Shown here: positions 1-10,723 of the stretch, in pieces
How positions within the stretch are numbered: the first letter of the stretch is position 1
Layout of the letters: the number at the start of each line of letters is the position of its first letter
Assembly (NCBI GenBank): GCA_001414345.1
Contig: LLCB01000038.1
Span: 1-64,000 of the forward strand
Direction of reading: 5' to 3'
Length of the DNA stretch: 64,000 nucleotides
Source of the DNA: Hymenoscyphus infarciens
Taxonomy: Eukaryota; Ascomycota; Leotiomycetes; Helotiales; Helotiaceae
Notes under the pieces: generated by a model
Told to the model about the DNA's origin: nothing
The model's input: only the letters and a program-made list of their open reading frames with translations
Database searches by the model: none
Program-made: the position numbers and the translations under genes

Positions 1-720
1 AGTAGTTAAACTACTAAAAGTCTCTATTTAATTATTTACTAGTAACTTTTAATAGTTAAACTACTAAAAGTCTCTCTTTAATTATTTACTAATAACTTTT
101 AGTAGTTAAACTACTAAAAGTCTTTATTTTAATTATTTACTAATAACTTTTAGTAGTTAAACTACTAAAAGTCTCTCTCTAATTATATATTAGTAACTTT
201 TAGTAGTTAAACTACTAAAAGTCTCTCTTTAATTATATATTAGTAACTTTTAGTAGTTAAACTACTTAAAGTCTTTATTTTAATTATTTACTAATAACTT
301 TTAGTAGTTAAACTACTAAAAGTCTCTCTCTAATTATATATTAGTAACTTTTAGTAGTTAGACTACTAAAACTCTCTATCTAATTTCTTACTAGTTACTT
401 TTAGTAGATAAACTACTAAAAGTCTCTATCTAGATAAACTACTAAAAGTCTCTATCTAATTATTTCTTAGTAACTTTTAGTAGTTAAACTATTAAAAGTC
501 TTTATTTAAATTATATTATAATAACTTTTAATAGTAATTATTCGTAGTTAAACTATAAAAAGTCTCTATTTAATTATTTACTAGTAACTTTTAGTAGTTA
601 GACTACTAAAAGTCTCTATCTAATTTTTTACTAGTTACTTTTAGTATATAAACTACTAAAAGTCTCTATCTAATTATTTATTAGTAACTTTTAGTAGTTA
701 AAATATTAAAAGTCTTTATT
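1..720. repeat. Tandem array of about 14 AT-rich palindromic units of about 50 bp
   Basis: Monomers recur at roughly 1, 51, 101, 152, 202, 252, 303, 353 and 402, then less regularly to about 720. Each unit is built around the near-perfect palindrome ACTTTTAGTAGTT-AAACTACTAAAAGT, followed by a TCTCTATTTAATTATTT-type linker. Units differ mainly by single transitions, and one short partial unit lies near 421-440. The array starts at the window edge, so its true length is unknown. There are no TTAGGG-type telomere repeats. The next 200 bases are AT-rich without the motif. Confidence 0.9.
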
Positions 721-1591
721 TTACTAGTAATTTTTAAAAGTAACTTTAAATAGTTTAAATATTATATAGTATTAATTAAATTATAAATTTATTAAAATAT
801 TAGTTAATAAAAATCTTAATATCTTCTAATAAAGTTTTCTTCTATTCTAAGATATTCTTTTTTTAATAGCTAACTTTTTATTCTACTTAGTTCTAAGCGT
901 AATAGTCTATAATAAGGCCTTCTAAAGAAACTCTGCTTTACTAGGTCTTGCTATAGACTAATTCGCCTAGGACGAAGCATAAGAATTTAGACGAGATCCT
1001 ACGACCCTTAGTAGGGCCGAATTCTTACGTTGGTTTTAGCCCTCGCACGGGCCGGGGTTCGGCTAATTTAGCATGCCCGTGGTGCCTCGGTTCAACTGAT
1101 TCCATCTGGGCGGGTCCAAGAGAGTCCATGGGGTTAACTGACCAAGACCGTCGCCCATTGGTTTAACTTACGCTTACTCCGTTATGAGAAGCACCCAGAT
1201 GCGCAGACGCCGCAGAGGTACTCTTTTCTAGAGAGACACGCCGGTGGAAGTGGTCTTGGTTGCGTAGATCCAGTGTATGAGCTAGCAATGAGAAGCATTG
1301 AGTGGTATACTAACGCCTGCACTACTTTTCCACACTTTACTTCCAGACCCCCAAAACACTTCGGGTTGCGGCGTAGCTCATGGGAAACCACTACAATGGG
1401 AAACCGGTCTGCAGCCCTGTACCCCTGGGCGACACGCGTGGAGGGCGGGTTATATGTTGGACCGTGTGCGGTAAGTTCGTTAAACGTTTAAGCTTAAAGA
1501 CTTCTTCCCCCAAAGTAAGACTTTACCGGCAGCGCCTATCACTTTCAAAACATAGAAAGTACTAGCAAATAAAGTCATCTCAGCATCAATC
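721..1591. other. Intergenic: AT-rich flank, then upstream region of the transcription factor gene
   Basis: Bases 721-950 are AT-rich and continue the composition of the array. Composition becomes ordinary from about 950. A weak stem (GCATAAGAATT near 979 against GAATTCTTACG near 1020) is visible. The short open frames at 1182-1565 overlap in several frames without recognisable protein features, so I call no gene. The segment next to 1592 should contain the promoter of the Zn2Cys6 gene; I see no convincing TATA or operator motif. Confidence 0.5.
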
Positions 1592-3751
1592 ATGACAGAA
1601 GTTAAAGCGTTCAAGAAGAGATCTTCAGCTCCCAAAGTCCGGAGTGGATGTAAAACATGTAAGTCCATCCATCCGTCCATACACCCAAAGCAACAGAACA
1701 CGACTGATCACTAATATTCTCCAGGCAAGTAAGTTATAAACCCCGAGAGACAAAAGTCACTGTTCTCTGGCACCGTCCTTACGAAAGATGGCGCGAGATT
1801 GTTTAGAACAATCGAATCAAATATCTGAGATGGTTTAGGAGAATCAGTAGTTTGATTTCTCACTTCCCCTAAACCGTCTCTATCATATCTGCAAGAGGGG
1901 AGTGTGCCGGAGAACAAAGATCAAACTTCTTACCATTACCTCTGGACAAGTGGTAATCAAATCAGGGCCCGACGAGTAAAATGCGACGAAGCAAGAAATC
2001 ACGCAGGATGCAACCGTTGTATAAAAGCAGGCATAGTCTGTGGGGGCTATCCACTCGATCGTAATTCCAGAATGCCTTCAGCCCCCGCAGCTCGACTTCT
2101 CATAGCACGAAACCCATCTCGATCAAAGGAAACTTCTCCCTCATGCTGTCCCTCATCACATTCATCTCCCTCATCCCCCTCCTATATATCCTCACCAACT
2201 TCCCCCAAAGGTAAAAAGAACCCCCAGTCCACCAGAAAACTCGACTAACAATTTTGCGAATTTCAGAAAGTCCACACATGCGAATGACATGGAGGGGTCT
2301 TTTCCAAACCGAAGCCGAGTACAGATACTTCAACTATTTCAGAACAGAAACCATACCCTCAATAGCCGGATTTTTTGAATCCGAAGTCTGGGGTGACTTT
2401 ATGCTCCAAGCATGTCAAAAAGAGCAATATGCACGACACGCCGTGGTAGCTCTGGGCGCCATCCACCGAGCAACAATCTTCAAAATGCGTGGGTCAATGT
2501 TCGGACAACGAAGCCAGGAAACGGAAGCAGTAGCAAGAGCTGATCACGACTATGCGGTGACGCAGTACGCTATGTCCTTGCATTTAATGCGGAAACTCGA
2601 TTTAGGCGGAGAGGAGAGCGAGTACAACCTACGCAATGCCCTGATATCTTGCAGCTTCACACTCTGCTTTGAGTTCTGGTGTTCAGGTGGCGCTGGAATC
2701 CGACAGTCTGAGATGGGAATACAACTCCTTAATCGATTCCTCAAACAACGGCATGGTTCTAAGCTTCCATCGGTGGGGAGACTTTCTTCGATGGTGGACC
2801 TGGATCTCATTGATATGTTTGCGAGGATACAGGCGGGATGGTATAAGCGTCTGAGACCATCAGCACCCCTCGAAGATTATCCCCCGAAAAGCCATATGGA
2901 CGAGGAATTTCTGGAAACCATGGAGCCAGAATTCCATTCAATAAAAGTCGCTCGGTTTTATTGGGATATTCTCGAGCGTCGTACCGTCCGTTGGCGAGCA
3001 GCTTTTGGCTTCGAAGACGGTTCGAACGAGGACAGTCCCATCATATTCCTCTGGAGCCGATACCTGAAATCGAACGTACCCCGTCATTTACTCGCAACCA
3101 TCAACAACCACATTACAGAGCACGCCCAAGACATAGAGCGGTGGCACCAAGCATTCTTACCTCTCTTCATACGAAGTAGAGGACAAACAACGACGAGTAT
3201 CGATTTCCAAGGCGCCAGTATTTTGGAAATGAAATACCTTCGATCGAAATTCACATACCCCGAACCTGCGATAGATCCCGCGTTGCCGATCAACTCAAAC
3301 CCGATTGTTGATATAGCACGGCAGGTACTTGAGAGCTTGCAAGGCTTAGGTGATGGGGAGCATGACCCGAGAGCGCTCTTTTCCATGGACGATAGGTAAG
3401 TCAGATTCTCGAAGCACTATTTCCCAGAAGTAACTGACCCTAAGAAATAGTTTCCTAGGCTGTCTCTTTGAAGCCGCGGTGGAAGGAGAAGACATGACCG
3501 TCCGTCGAGAAGCAATCAGACTCATGCGGCAATATCCACGACGAGAAGAGTATTGGGAAAGCGGGTTGACGGCCATGGTTGCTGAATGGTTTATGATGGA
3601 ACAGGAGAGAGTGTGTATTTCTGGCACATCGTGGCAATCGCGATTCGAAATGGTCGCCAAAGACTGCCGAACTGGGAGGGTGACGGTACAATGCTCGACC
3701 ACGGTTGATGGACAGACAATATTACTTGCTCCTGTAATATTGAATTGGTAA
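1592..3751 (+). CDS. Zn2Cys6 fungal transcription factor
   Basis: Predicted nuclear DNA-binding regulator, 581 aa. Exons are 1592-1658, 1725-1728, 1966-2210, 2267-3395 and 3451-3751; the sum is 1746 nt and closes in frame at TAA. The zinc cluster reads C-X2-C-X6-C-X8-C-X2-C-X6-C at residues 20-49 (SGCKTC, RRVKCDE, GCNRC, GIVC). It is split by two introns around a four-base exon. A Ser/Pro-rich linker follows, then a long helical region typical of the fungal-specific regulatory domain (TWRGLFQTEAEYRYFNYF, then HAVVALGAIHRA). The family (Fungal_trans_2/DUF3468-like) controls many pathways and no target can be named. It lies 55 kb from the maltose genes, so a role there is not implied. The alternative to the microexon is one long intron with a GTCCAT donor, which encodes almost the same junction. 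Confidence 0.85.
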
Positions 3752-5472
3752 CTAAGACAGTTACTAGGAGCAAGGAAATACTTGCGGTTCAGGCGTTCGG
3801 GATCCGGAACAATCGGACAACTACGACTCGTTATCCCACATATTTGAGTTGATAGTCTCAACCTAGATAATTGGAATAACCAACCAAATGAAGCAGGAGC
3901 GGGGAGGAGGAGAATTAGAATGATCTCCGCGAGCTTCGAATGGTGGGGACAAAAGCTTGAACGCCACTGGTGGTCATTGAGTAATGTACATGTGCCACGA
4001 AGTATTCTCACTTGAGGTACGAAATAATGTTATTAGAAACTATAATAAGAAGATTGTCAAAACAAAACAAATTACTTGGAAATGCGTGAGAATTTGCGAT
4101 AGACAATATAAGGAAAGTAGACTTTGTAACACAATTCAAAGTATCAACATTTTAGAACAATTGAAACGATTTGTAAGTACGAACCTGGAGGTATTTACTG
4201 CCGCTTCTACTGCCCATGGCGAGGCAATGAAGGCATGCCCCTCGCTCGTTGTCGAGGCTTCACAACTTTGCTGCCATTGCGGATGTTGCAAGCAATAAGA
4301 TCCTGCTCGTAGCATATCGAATAAATAAACCCCCTCGCGGCTTCAGATACGGTATCCTAGTACCCTGTATCAACCTCCATATTGAGGTAACCAAGGCCTG
4401 TTCGCTGAAATAAATAACAGTTGCCTGGAACTGGTATGGTTTTCGACTTTCAGCGAACTTTTCGAGATACGATACATTTCGACAGCTCCATAAGCTTGAG
4501 AATACCGGCATACGTCGGAACACTGTAATATGGCATGGTCCGTCGACCTTTGAGAAATCTTGATGTTCGTTCCGACAAAAGTAATCTACACTTCGCAATA
4601 ATTCCCACTGCGCCAATATTGCAACTGCCCATTTTATACATATGTCCGTCGGAACATAGACTATCCTATTCGGTCCGTCCTGTTCATCTTTCTCGCCGTC
4701 AAGATCTAGAGCATATTAGTATTTCCAGTACAATCCCCCAAAACATGGTAAACCTACTTGACTCCTGGTTCTCTGACCTCTCACTGGCAGACCCATGGCA
4801 TGCCGCCTTCCACGATAACTTCCCATATCTTTCAGCCTCGCGATATTTTCTCGAACCTTTCTTCTCAAGTCCGTCTCGATGGTCATATTGGAAAGTTCGG
4901 CCGTAATGGCAGCGATCGTTTTTGGATGTATCGAGCCGACGGTCGCCCGTTGGAAGATGGAGAATTTGGCTAGGATTCGGGTGGAGTGTTGGTTTCCAAT
5001 TCCATAGAAAGTCTCGAGGGATTTCTATGCGCAGAGTTAGCAATGGGGTTTGCGTCTAGAAACTGAGCGTTGATAGCCTGCGTACCTTGACCAGACGAGT
5101 TTCGGGGAAATTGATCCCTAAGATGAAAACCTACGACTATTAGCAGCTGTTCGCGTATCAATTGGCAGGTTCAACAATACCATGTTGGCGGTATGGGAGC
5201 AGTGGTAACTATCGCCAGCACAATTCCATGGATTGGGCGTTGTCGTCGTCCCAAATTCTTCACTCTCCTGCTCGGCCTCGAAGCTTCAACCCCCGGCCCC
5301 AGGCCTCTCGTCACGTGACTCCGGCGCTAGGACACGTGGACCTCTCCGAAACAAACAGAACAAGCTGTCCCCCTCCTTCCTTTGATCAACTCGAAGGTCC
5401 GGTACCACGAAACCTCCCACAACCCTCTCACAACATCCCCAACTCTTCAATTGATCTCCAAGATCTCCCACC
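3752..5472. other. Intergenic, no convincing gene
   Basis: Open frames of 60-123 codons occur on both strands, for example 4260-4616 minus and 4535-4906 plus. They overlap one another, have no recognisable domain and do not join by plausible introns. The last 250 bases are pyrimidine-rich (for example CCCCCTCCTTCC near 5370) and form the promoter and 5' leader of the cyclophilin gene. Confidence 0.5.
5312..5338. promoter_or_regulatory. Pair of CACGTG palindromes upstream of cyclophilin B
   Basis: Two perfect CACGTG hexamers (5312-5317 and 5333-5338) lie 21 bases apart, about 140-160 bases before the start codon. CACGTG is the core bound by fungal bHLH factors, and ACGTG cores are also bound by Hac1-type bZIP regulators of the unfolded protein response. 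Either would suit an ER foldase gene. The site is seen in sequence; the regulator is inference. Confidence 0.4.
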
Positions 5473-6529
5473 ATGTTCACAATGCAGCGCCTTGTGGTCT
5501 CAGCCTTGCTGATTCTCACCGTCACCTTCCTCTTCTTCGCCCAGACAGCTCAAGCTACCAAGGGCCCCAAGATCACCCACAAGGTCTACTTCGATGTCTC
5601 CCACGGCGACGAGCCATTGGGTCGCATTGTGATGGGTCTCTACGGCAAGACCGTCCCAAAGACCACCGAGAACTTCCGCGCTCTCGCAACCGGAGAGAAG
5701 GGATTCGGATATGAGGGGTCTTCTTTCCACCGTGTTATCCAGAACTTCATGATCCAAGGAGGCGACTTCACCAAGGGCGATGGCACCGGAGGAAAGTCAA
5801 GTATGTTTCTGCGAGCTTGAATAACGAGCGAGAAACTGATCTGCAATAGTCTACGGAGACAAGTTCCCAGATGAGAACTTCAAGTTGAAGCACTCCAAGA
5901 CTGGTCTTCTCAGCATGGCCAACGCCGGACAGGACACCAACGGATCCCAATTCTTCATCACCACCTCTACCCCAAGGTAACTTGACTCGCTCCAGATCAC
6001 TAGTTCTTCAATAACTAACACTCTCCTAGCCACCTTAACGGCAGACACGTTGTCTTCGGCGAAGTCCTCGAGGGCTACGAGATTGTCCAGAAGATCGAGT
6101 TGGTTCCAAAAGGACCTGGAGATAAGCCTGTCAAGAAGATCACCATTACAAAGAGCGGAGAGCTCGAAGTACCAGAAGAAGGTATCCACGTGGAACTGTA
6201 AAGCACTCTCTGTGCACTACGCATTATTTTTGGTTGGACTCACTGATTCGTCTGTCTCGTGAACAGATGAATACGGGCACGCCGAATTTATGCCCGGGCA
6301 ATCAGAAGACGACGAAAAGCCAGCTGCTCCATCATCAGGTGGCGCACCTGCAGCTACCGCCACTAGCATTCCTGTTGTTGGATCTCCCATCACTGATGAT
6401 GTTTCCACTGAGGGCTTCAGTCTCTTGCAAAAGGCATTTTTCTTGGCTGTTATCTTGGGTTGTGTTGCCGGGTATATGCGTATGAATAACAGAAGGGGAA
6501 GACGGTTTACAGAAAAAAGCATGGCTTGA
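5473..6529 (+). CDS. cypB: ER cyclophilin B-type peptidyl-prolyl cis-trans isomerase, two possible C-termini
   Basis: Catalyses cis-trans isomerisation of X-Pro bonds during folding in the secretory pathway. Exons 5473-5800, 5850-5976, 6030-6181 and 6267-6529 give 289 aa. If the last intron (6182-6266) is retained, the protein stops at 6199-6201 and is 208 aa, the usual cyclophilin B length. The N-terminus has a signal peptide ([17 protein letters not shown]). The catalytic segment [20 protein letters not shown] is intact. The short form ends GIHVEL, resembling HDEL/HEEL-type ER retrieval signals. The long form replaces this with an acidic, Pro/Ala-rich linker, a hydrophobic segment ([15 protein letters not shown]) and a basic tail. 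The position equivalent to human CypA Trp121 is His ([13 protein letters not shown]). The start codon has a good context (CACCATG). The enzyme identity is secure; which splice form dominates is not. Confidence 0.93.
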
Positions 6530-7147
6530 TATGTAAATGAATCAAATATTGTATATGAATGATGGGTTTCCTCGTCTCTATTGCATCTTCTTATGATATG
6601 GTACCTCCCCAAATCAGCCCTGAAGATCCTCAGCGTGTCATTTTCCGATTCAATATCGCTCTCTAGCGAGTGCGCTCTAGAAGTGGCGATTTGCAATTAC
6701 AGTCTAAGCCCTCAGCTGCTCTTCTTGATACTGTTCTAACGATGGTGCGGCATATCAAAGTGGATTTCGCTTTGGCCACTCATCGGTAGTTTGGAAGTAC
6801 CAACTGTCTAACTCATAGTTTTATGTTGTCTTACCTTCTCGATGAAATGTTTTCATTGTCTCCTCAGTGTCCTTGAAGTAAAAGAAAACTTTGCTGTTCT
6901 ACTTTCACTGCCTAGGTACACCTCGATCTCGTCTCACCGTTCCGTCATAATTGAATTGTTCTATTGGTTCTAGGCAATGGCCAAGCTTTACCGGTGAAGC
7001 GTAAAGGGGCTTACCTAATGAAGGTTCCTAAACTCGGAATTTCAGCTGATCATCTCCACTTAAACACTTCAACAATATCTTATCGCAGCGAGTGCTTCCG
7101 TGATGGTTTCTATAGTGTTAAATATATATTCATGATAAATATTTTCC
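6530..7147. other. Intergenic, no gene seen
   Basis: Contains the 3' end of cypB and the upstream region of the first HET gene. Short frames here show no domain features. I see no RNA gene or repeat. Confidence 0.5.
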
Positions 7148-9462
7148 ATGTCCGACATTTGCTCAGCCAGCGCTGTCATTCTAGCACTCAGTGATGCAGA
7201 TGTCCTAAACCTGGGCCCCAAAAGTCAACGCCGCGGCAAGCGTCTACTCGAGAGGACCATCGATGTTCGTTTAGATTGCGACTTCAACTTCTCTGCGCGA
7301 GATGCCTCTCGTGGAAATTTGACTATTAAGAGTTGGGGTGGTTCGTCGGGGTTATGTGGTTGTTGTTCTTTTTGCGGTATGCTTGCCGATGGTCTTTTGA
7401 GGGTATCTCGTCATGAATTGCAAATTCAAGACAAGGCTCTTGATGTCGACTCTACGGGTTCAGTGGGTGTGAAAATTGTTATCAAGAAGCTTGAGTACCA
7501 CAAAGACGCATCAACATGGGCAGCTGGCGAGGGAAATTCTAGGACGTGGGATATCCATTTGCTACTTTTCCGAGCGACAGCTGCGCTCTCATCTGATCTC
7601 GAAAGTCCAGGACGAGCAGAGTCAACTCCAGTCGATGTTGCGTTCGAATTGTTTGGGACAGAAAATGATCCGATTTCCACAGCTCTGAAGATTCTGAGAC
7701 GGCCTTTGCAGACTTCACCTCTTTCAGACAGCAACATCGAACAGATTCAAAAATGGATACGAGATTGTGATGAGAATCACGAGAAGTGTTTGAAGGATGT
7801 ACAACTAGATTACCTCCCCACGCGTCTGCTCGATGTGGGTGCCTCGGACTGCGGGAAAGGACTTCGATTAATCCTCTCCGACAAGACATTTTCCAACACC
7901 GGAAGCAAACCAAAATACATGGCTCTATCTTATTGCTGGGGCGCTCCTGGTGATCTACGAGATCTCCTTACTACCACCAAAGAAACATTATCTTCGAGAC
8001 TTTCAGGCATTAAGATCGATTCCATGCCCCAAACTTTCAAAGACGCGGTGCAAACGGCTAGACTTTTGGGTATTCGATATATTTGGATCGACTCACTTTG
8101 TATCATCCAAGACAACGCTGAGGATTGGAAGTTCGAATCGAGTAGGATGGCCGAGATTTTTAGCACTGCGTATCTCACGGTTATTGCAGCCTCTAGCGAC
8201 TCTTGTCACGACGGGTTTCTACAGCGAAAGACACGACTTCATTGCTCAGTGCCCCTCAAGCTCAACGATCCTTCATCCGGATCCATCGAAGGCGCATTTT
8301 CCCTCAGGTACCGACAACACTGGGGAACCGACAAGATGGCAGAAATAAGACAATGGAGATGGAGTGCGTGTTCTCCAAGTTCTCTTTTCCCCTTTCGGGT
8401 TGTTTTTTTTTTTCATAGGACAACCTCGTTTCGTCCTAATCTTCCTCAAACATTCTTCTAGAAATTGCAATACTGACTGCGAGATTTTCCTCAGTCGACC
8501 GCGGATGGACGTTCCAAGAAGAACGTCTAGCAAGACGAGCACTCATCTTCGGGGAGGGGAAGATGTTCTTGGATTGCAGAACCCTTGAAAGGCTTGAAGA
8601 TACATCAATGTACAAACATCGCCCCGACTGGGTTGCAAGCATTCGCGACAACAATGAAGAAGACATAGACCCCGTCAGTCGAACCAGCACTGGTTCTTTT
8701 TATCATCGTCGAACACCCTTTGATCATTGGCACACCCTTTGTTCTCATTACTCCCGTCGATCACTCACCTACGAGAAAGATAAACTCCCGGCGATATCAG
8801 GAATGGCGAGACAGATTCCGAAGAAACTCGGTACGGAAACAACATACCTCGCTGGTCTATGGCGCGAAAACTTGCTACATGATTTGTTCTGGCAACCTGT
8901 TAATATCGGTCTCAAACCCCGAGAATACCGTGCGCCGAGCTGGTCTTGGGCGAGTCTTGATGGCCATGTTTCCTGGCCTACTTGGAGATTTTGCGTGGAT
9001 GAAAGCTGTGAGATTTATTGCGAGATTCTGGAGGCGGAGACGAGTGTTGATGATCTGGATCCTTTTGGGGCTGTGACGGGTGGACATATCAAAATTCATG
9101 GGTCAGTGATTGAGGTTGAAACAGCTTACATTGGTTCCAAATTAGTCTCAACACAGCGTCCATGGGCACTTAATTTTGGCGGGAAAATGATAGCTACTGG
9201 ACGGATTGATGTTGACATCACTGAGGATCTGAGTGAGGCTAAAGGCAAATACTGGACTCTGCTTACTGCTAAGTGTAAAGTGAAGGAAGGAAGATTACCA
9301 GTTCCTAGAGGCCTTCTTTTGGAGAAGACTGGGAGGACTTGTGAAGATGGGTCAGAAGAATTTAAACGGGTTGGTATTTTTAGGGCTACGGCTGAGAATA
9401 GAGAGGGTAGTTCTCTTGAGGCATGGGGGGAAGAGGAGAAGAGGATAGTGACTCTTGTTTGA
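7148..9462 (+). CDS. HET-domain protein (heterokaryon incompatibility type)
   Basis: Predicted 727 aa. Exon 1 is 7148-8363 and exon 2 is 8495-9462, with a GTGCGT donor and a CTGAC branch point; the exons join in frame through TGG-ATC-GAC. The HET core begins near residue 257 with YMALSYCWGAP. It continues with PQTFKDAVQTARLLGIRYIW, IDSLCIIQDNAEDW, and after the intron DRGWTFQEERLARRALIFG. These are the conserved HET blocks. The first 250 residues contain a Cys cluster (CGCCSFC) of unknown role. HET domains trigger programmed death on fusion of unlike fungal cells, and many copies have unknown partners. A second HET gene lies 1.3 kb downstream on the same strand but is not a close copy. I cannot assign an allelic partner. 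Confidence 0.88.
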
Positions 9463-9685
9463 ATTTACGTTATTTTTGGTCATTGCTCTCGGAATACTTG
9501 TGTATTTTTTACTTCAAATAACCTCGAAGGTCATATCAAATACACAAATACAACACTGGTTGTTGCGTAAGTGGCATCAAAGTGCAACCAGAGTGCCATG
9601 GGGATTGCCTGAAAAGGTCATCCCGACCCCCTCATTCTACAGAGTACTATACACGGAACAAAGTACCAACAAGCTCATATCAACC

Positions 9686-10572
9686 ATGAATTCCTTACGC
9701 GTTCGAGACCAAGATCTCGCCTGCAAAATCGCAGTTATCACAGGAGCTTCACGCGGCATCGGACGAGCTATTGCATTGAATCTCGCATCAAGAGGATGCT
9801 TAATACTCGAAACGTGTTCCAGCAGCGAGAACATCGAGATGATAAATTCCGTGAACTAAGAAACCACTACTTTATCCGAAGAATTCTCTCAAAAGCACAA
9901 TATCAAAATCCTCGGAATCAGCGCCGACATCCTCTCACCAACATGTGCTCAAACAATCGCAGACACTCTCGTGAACCGTTTTTCCAGCAAGGTCGACATC
10001 TTCATCAATAACTCAGCCGTTGCACGGGATACAGTCCTCGGAGAATTGACAGTTGAGGGAGTACAAGACAGTTTGATAAGTAATATTCAAACACCTATAT
10101 TGATCGTTGAGGAGTTTGTGAAGAGGAAGTTGCTCCAACCTGAGGGGAGGATTATATACATCTCTTCTATTAGGACACTAAAACCTTGGTCTCACCAGTT
10201 GATATATTCGGCTGGGAAGTCGGCTGGGAAGTCGGCTGGAGAGTCGCTTTGTCGGACTTGGTCGCAGGCTTTTGGTGGGAAGGATGAGGTCAGTGCCTAA
10301 TTTTGACTAACTTTGTCAGTTCTCGTTTATGGCAGGCACAACTGCAAACTCGGTGACTGTTGGCTTGACTCAAACTGAATCGATTATGGTGTGTCCCCCA
10401 GACACACTGGAGAGTTTTAAGAAATGAATTTATCCCGCCTCAGTCGACTCCTCGCTTCGGTCAGCCTGAGGATGTTGCGGATGTAGTTGGTATGTTGTAT
10501 AGTAGAAGAGAAGCACGGTGGATCACAGGTACAGAAATTTCAAGTTTCTGGTGGGGCGAACAATTGCCATAG
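9686..10572 (+). pseudogene. Disabled short-chain dehydrogenase/reductase (SDR)
   Basis: The N-terminus has the Rossmann motif TGASRGIGRA, and the frame includes INNSAVARDTV (NNAG-like) and the active-site region IYISSIRTLKPWSHQLIYSAGKSA. The reading frame is broken by a single in-frame TAA at 9857-9859. The same frame continues directly on both sides, so one substitution explains it. After 10300 the coding sense resumes as MAGTTANSVTVGLTQTE, where a degraded or very short intron is needed. It then shifts frame into FIPPQSTPRFGQPEDVADVV and WITGTEISSFWWGEQLP, ending at TAG 10570-10572. A 12-base unit is repeated just after the catalytic YxxxK (AGKSAGKSAGES). It begins 224 bases after the HET gene. 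The fold identification is secure; the substrate is unknown. Stop readthrough or a sequencing error would be the alternatives. Confidence 0.8.
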
Positions 10573-10723
10573 GACCACAAACTTCGTGGGGGCTAGGGAT
10601 TTGAAAAGCGGGGTATGTAGTACCACCACCTGTAGCACACCAAATACGGATGGCCCTACTCTGCCGTAATTGAAGCTCTCCTATTCCATCGTCGACTACC
10701 ATTACCCGTGATGAGTCCATACA

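Noticed and set aside
1..720. CRISPR-like or telomeric array
   Set aside because: The repeats are contiguous palindromes without unique spacers and lie in a eukaryotic genome; there is no TTAGGG-type telomere unit.
1030..1180. tRNA-like sequence (GGTTCGGCTAA)
   Set aside because: No cloverleaf could be folded by eye and no matching A box or acceptor stem was found.
1659..1965. Stwintron (nested twin intron) in the zinc-cluster gene
   Set aside because: The four bases between the introns are needed to complete the Cys and Lys codons, so they are exonic; removing one intron does not rebuild a split donor or acceptor.
4260..4906. Small genes between the transcription factor and cyclophilin
   Set aside because: Overlapping frames on both strands, no domain features, no consistent splice sites.
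9686..10572. Stop-codon readthrough in the SDR
   Set aside because: The later frameshift and implausibly short intron make simple readthrough insufficient for a working enzyme.
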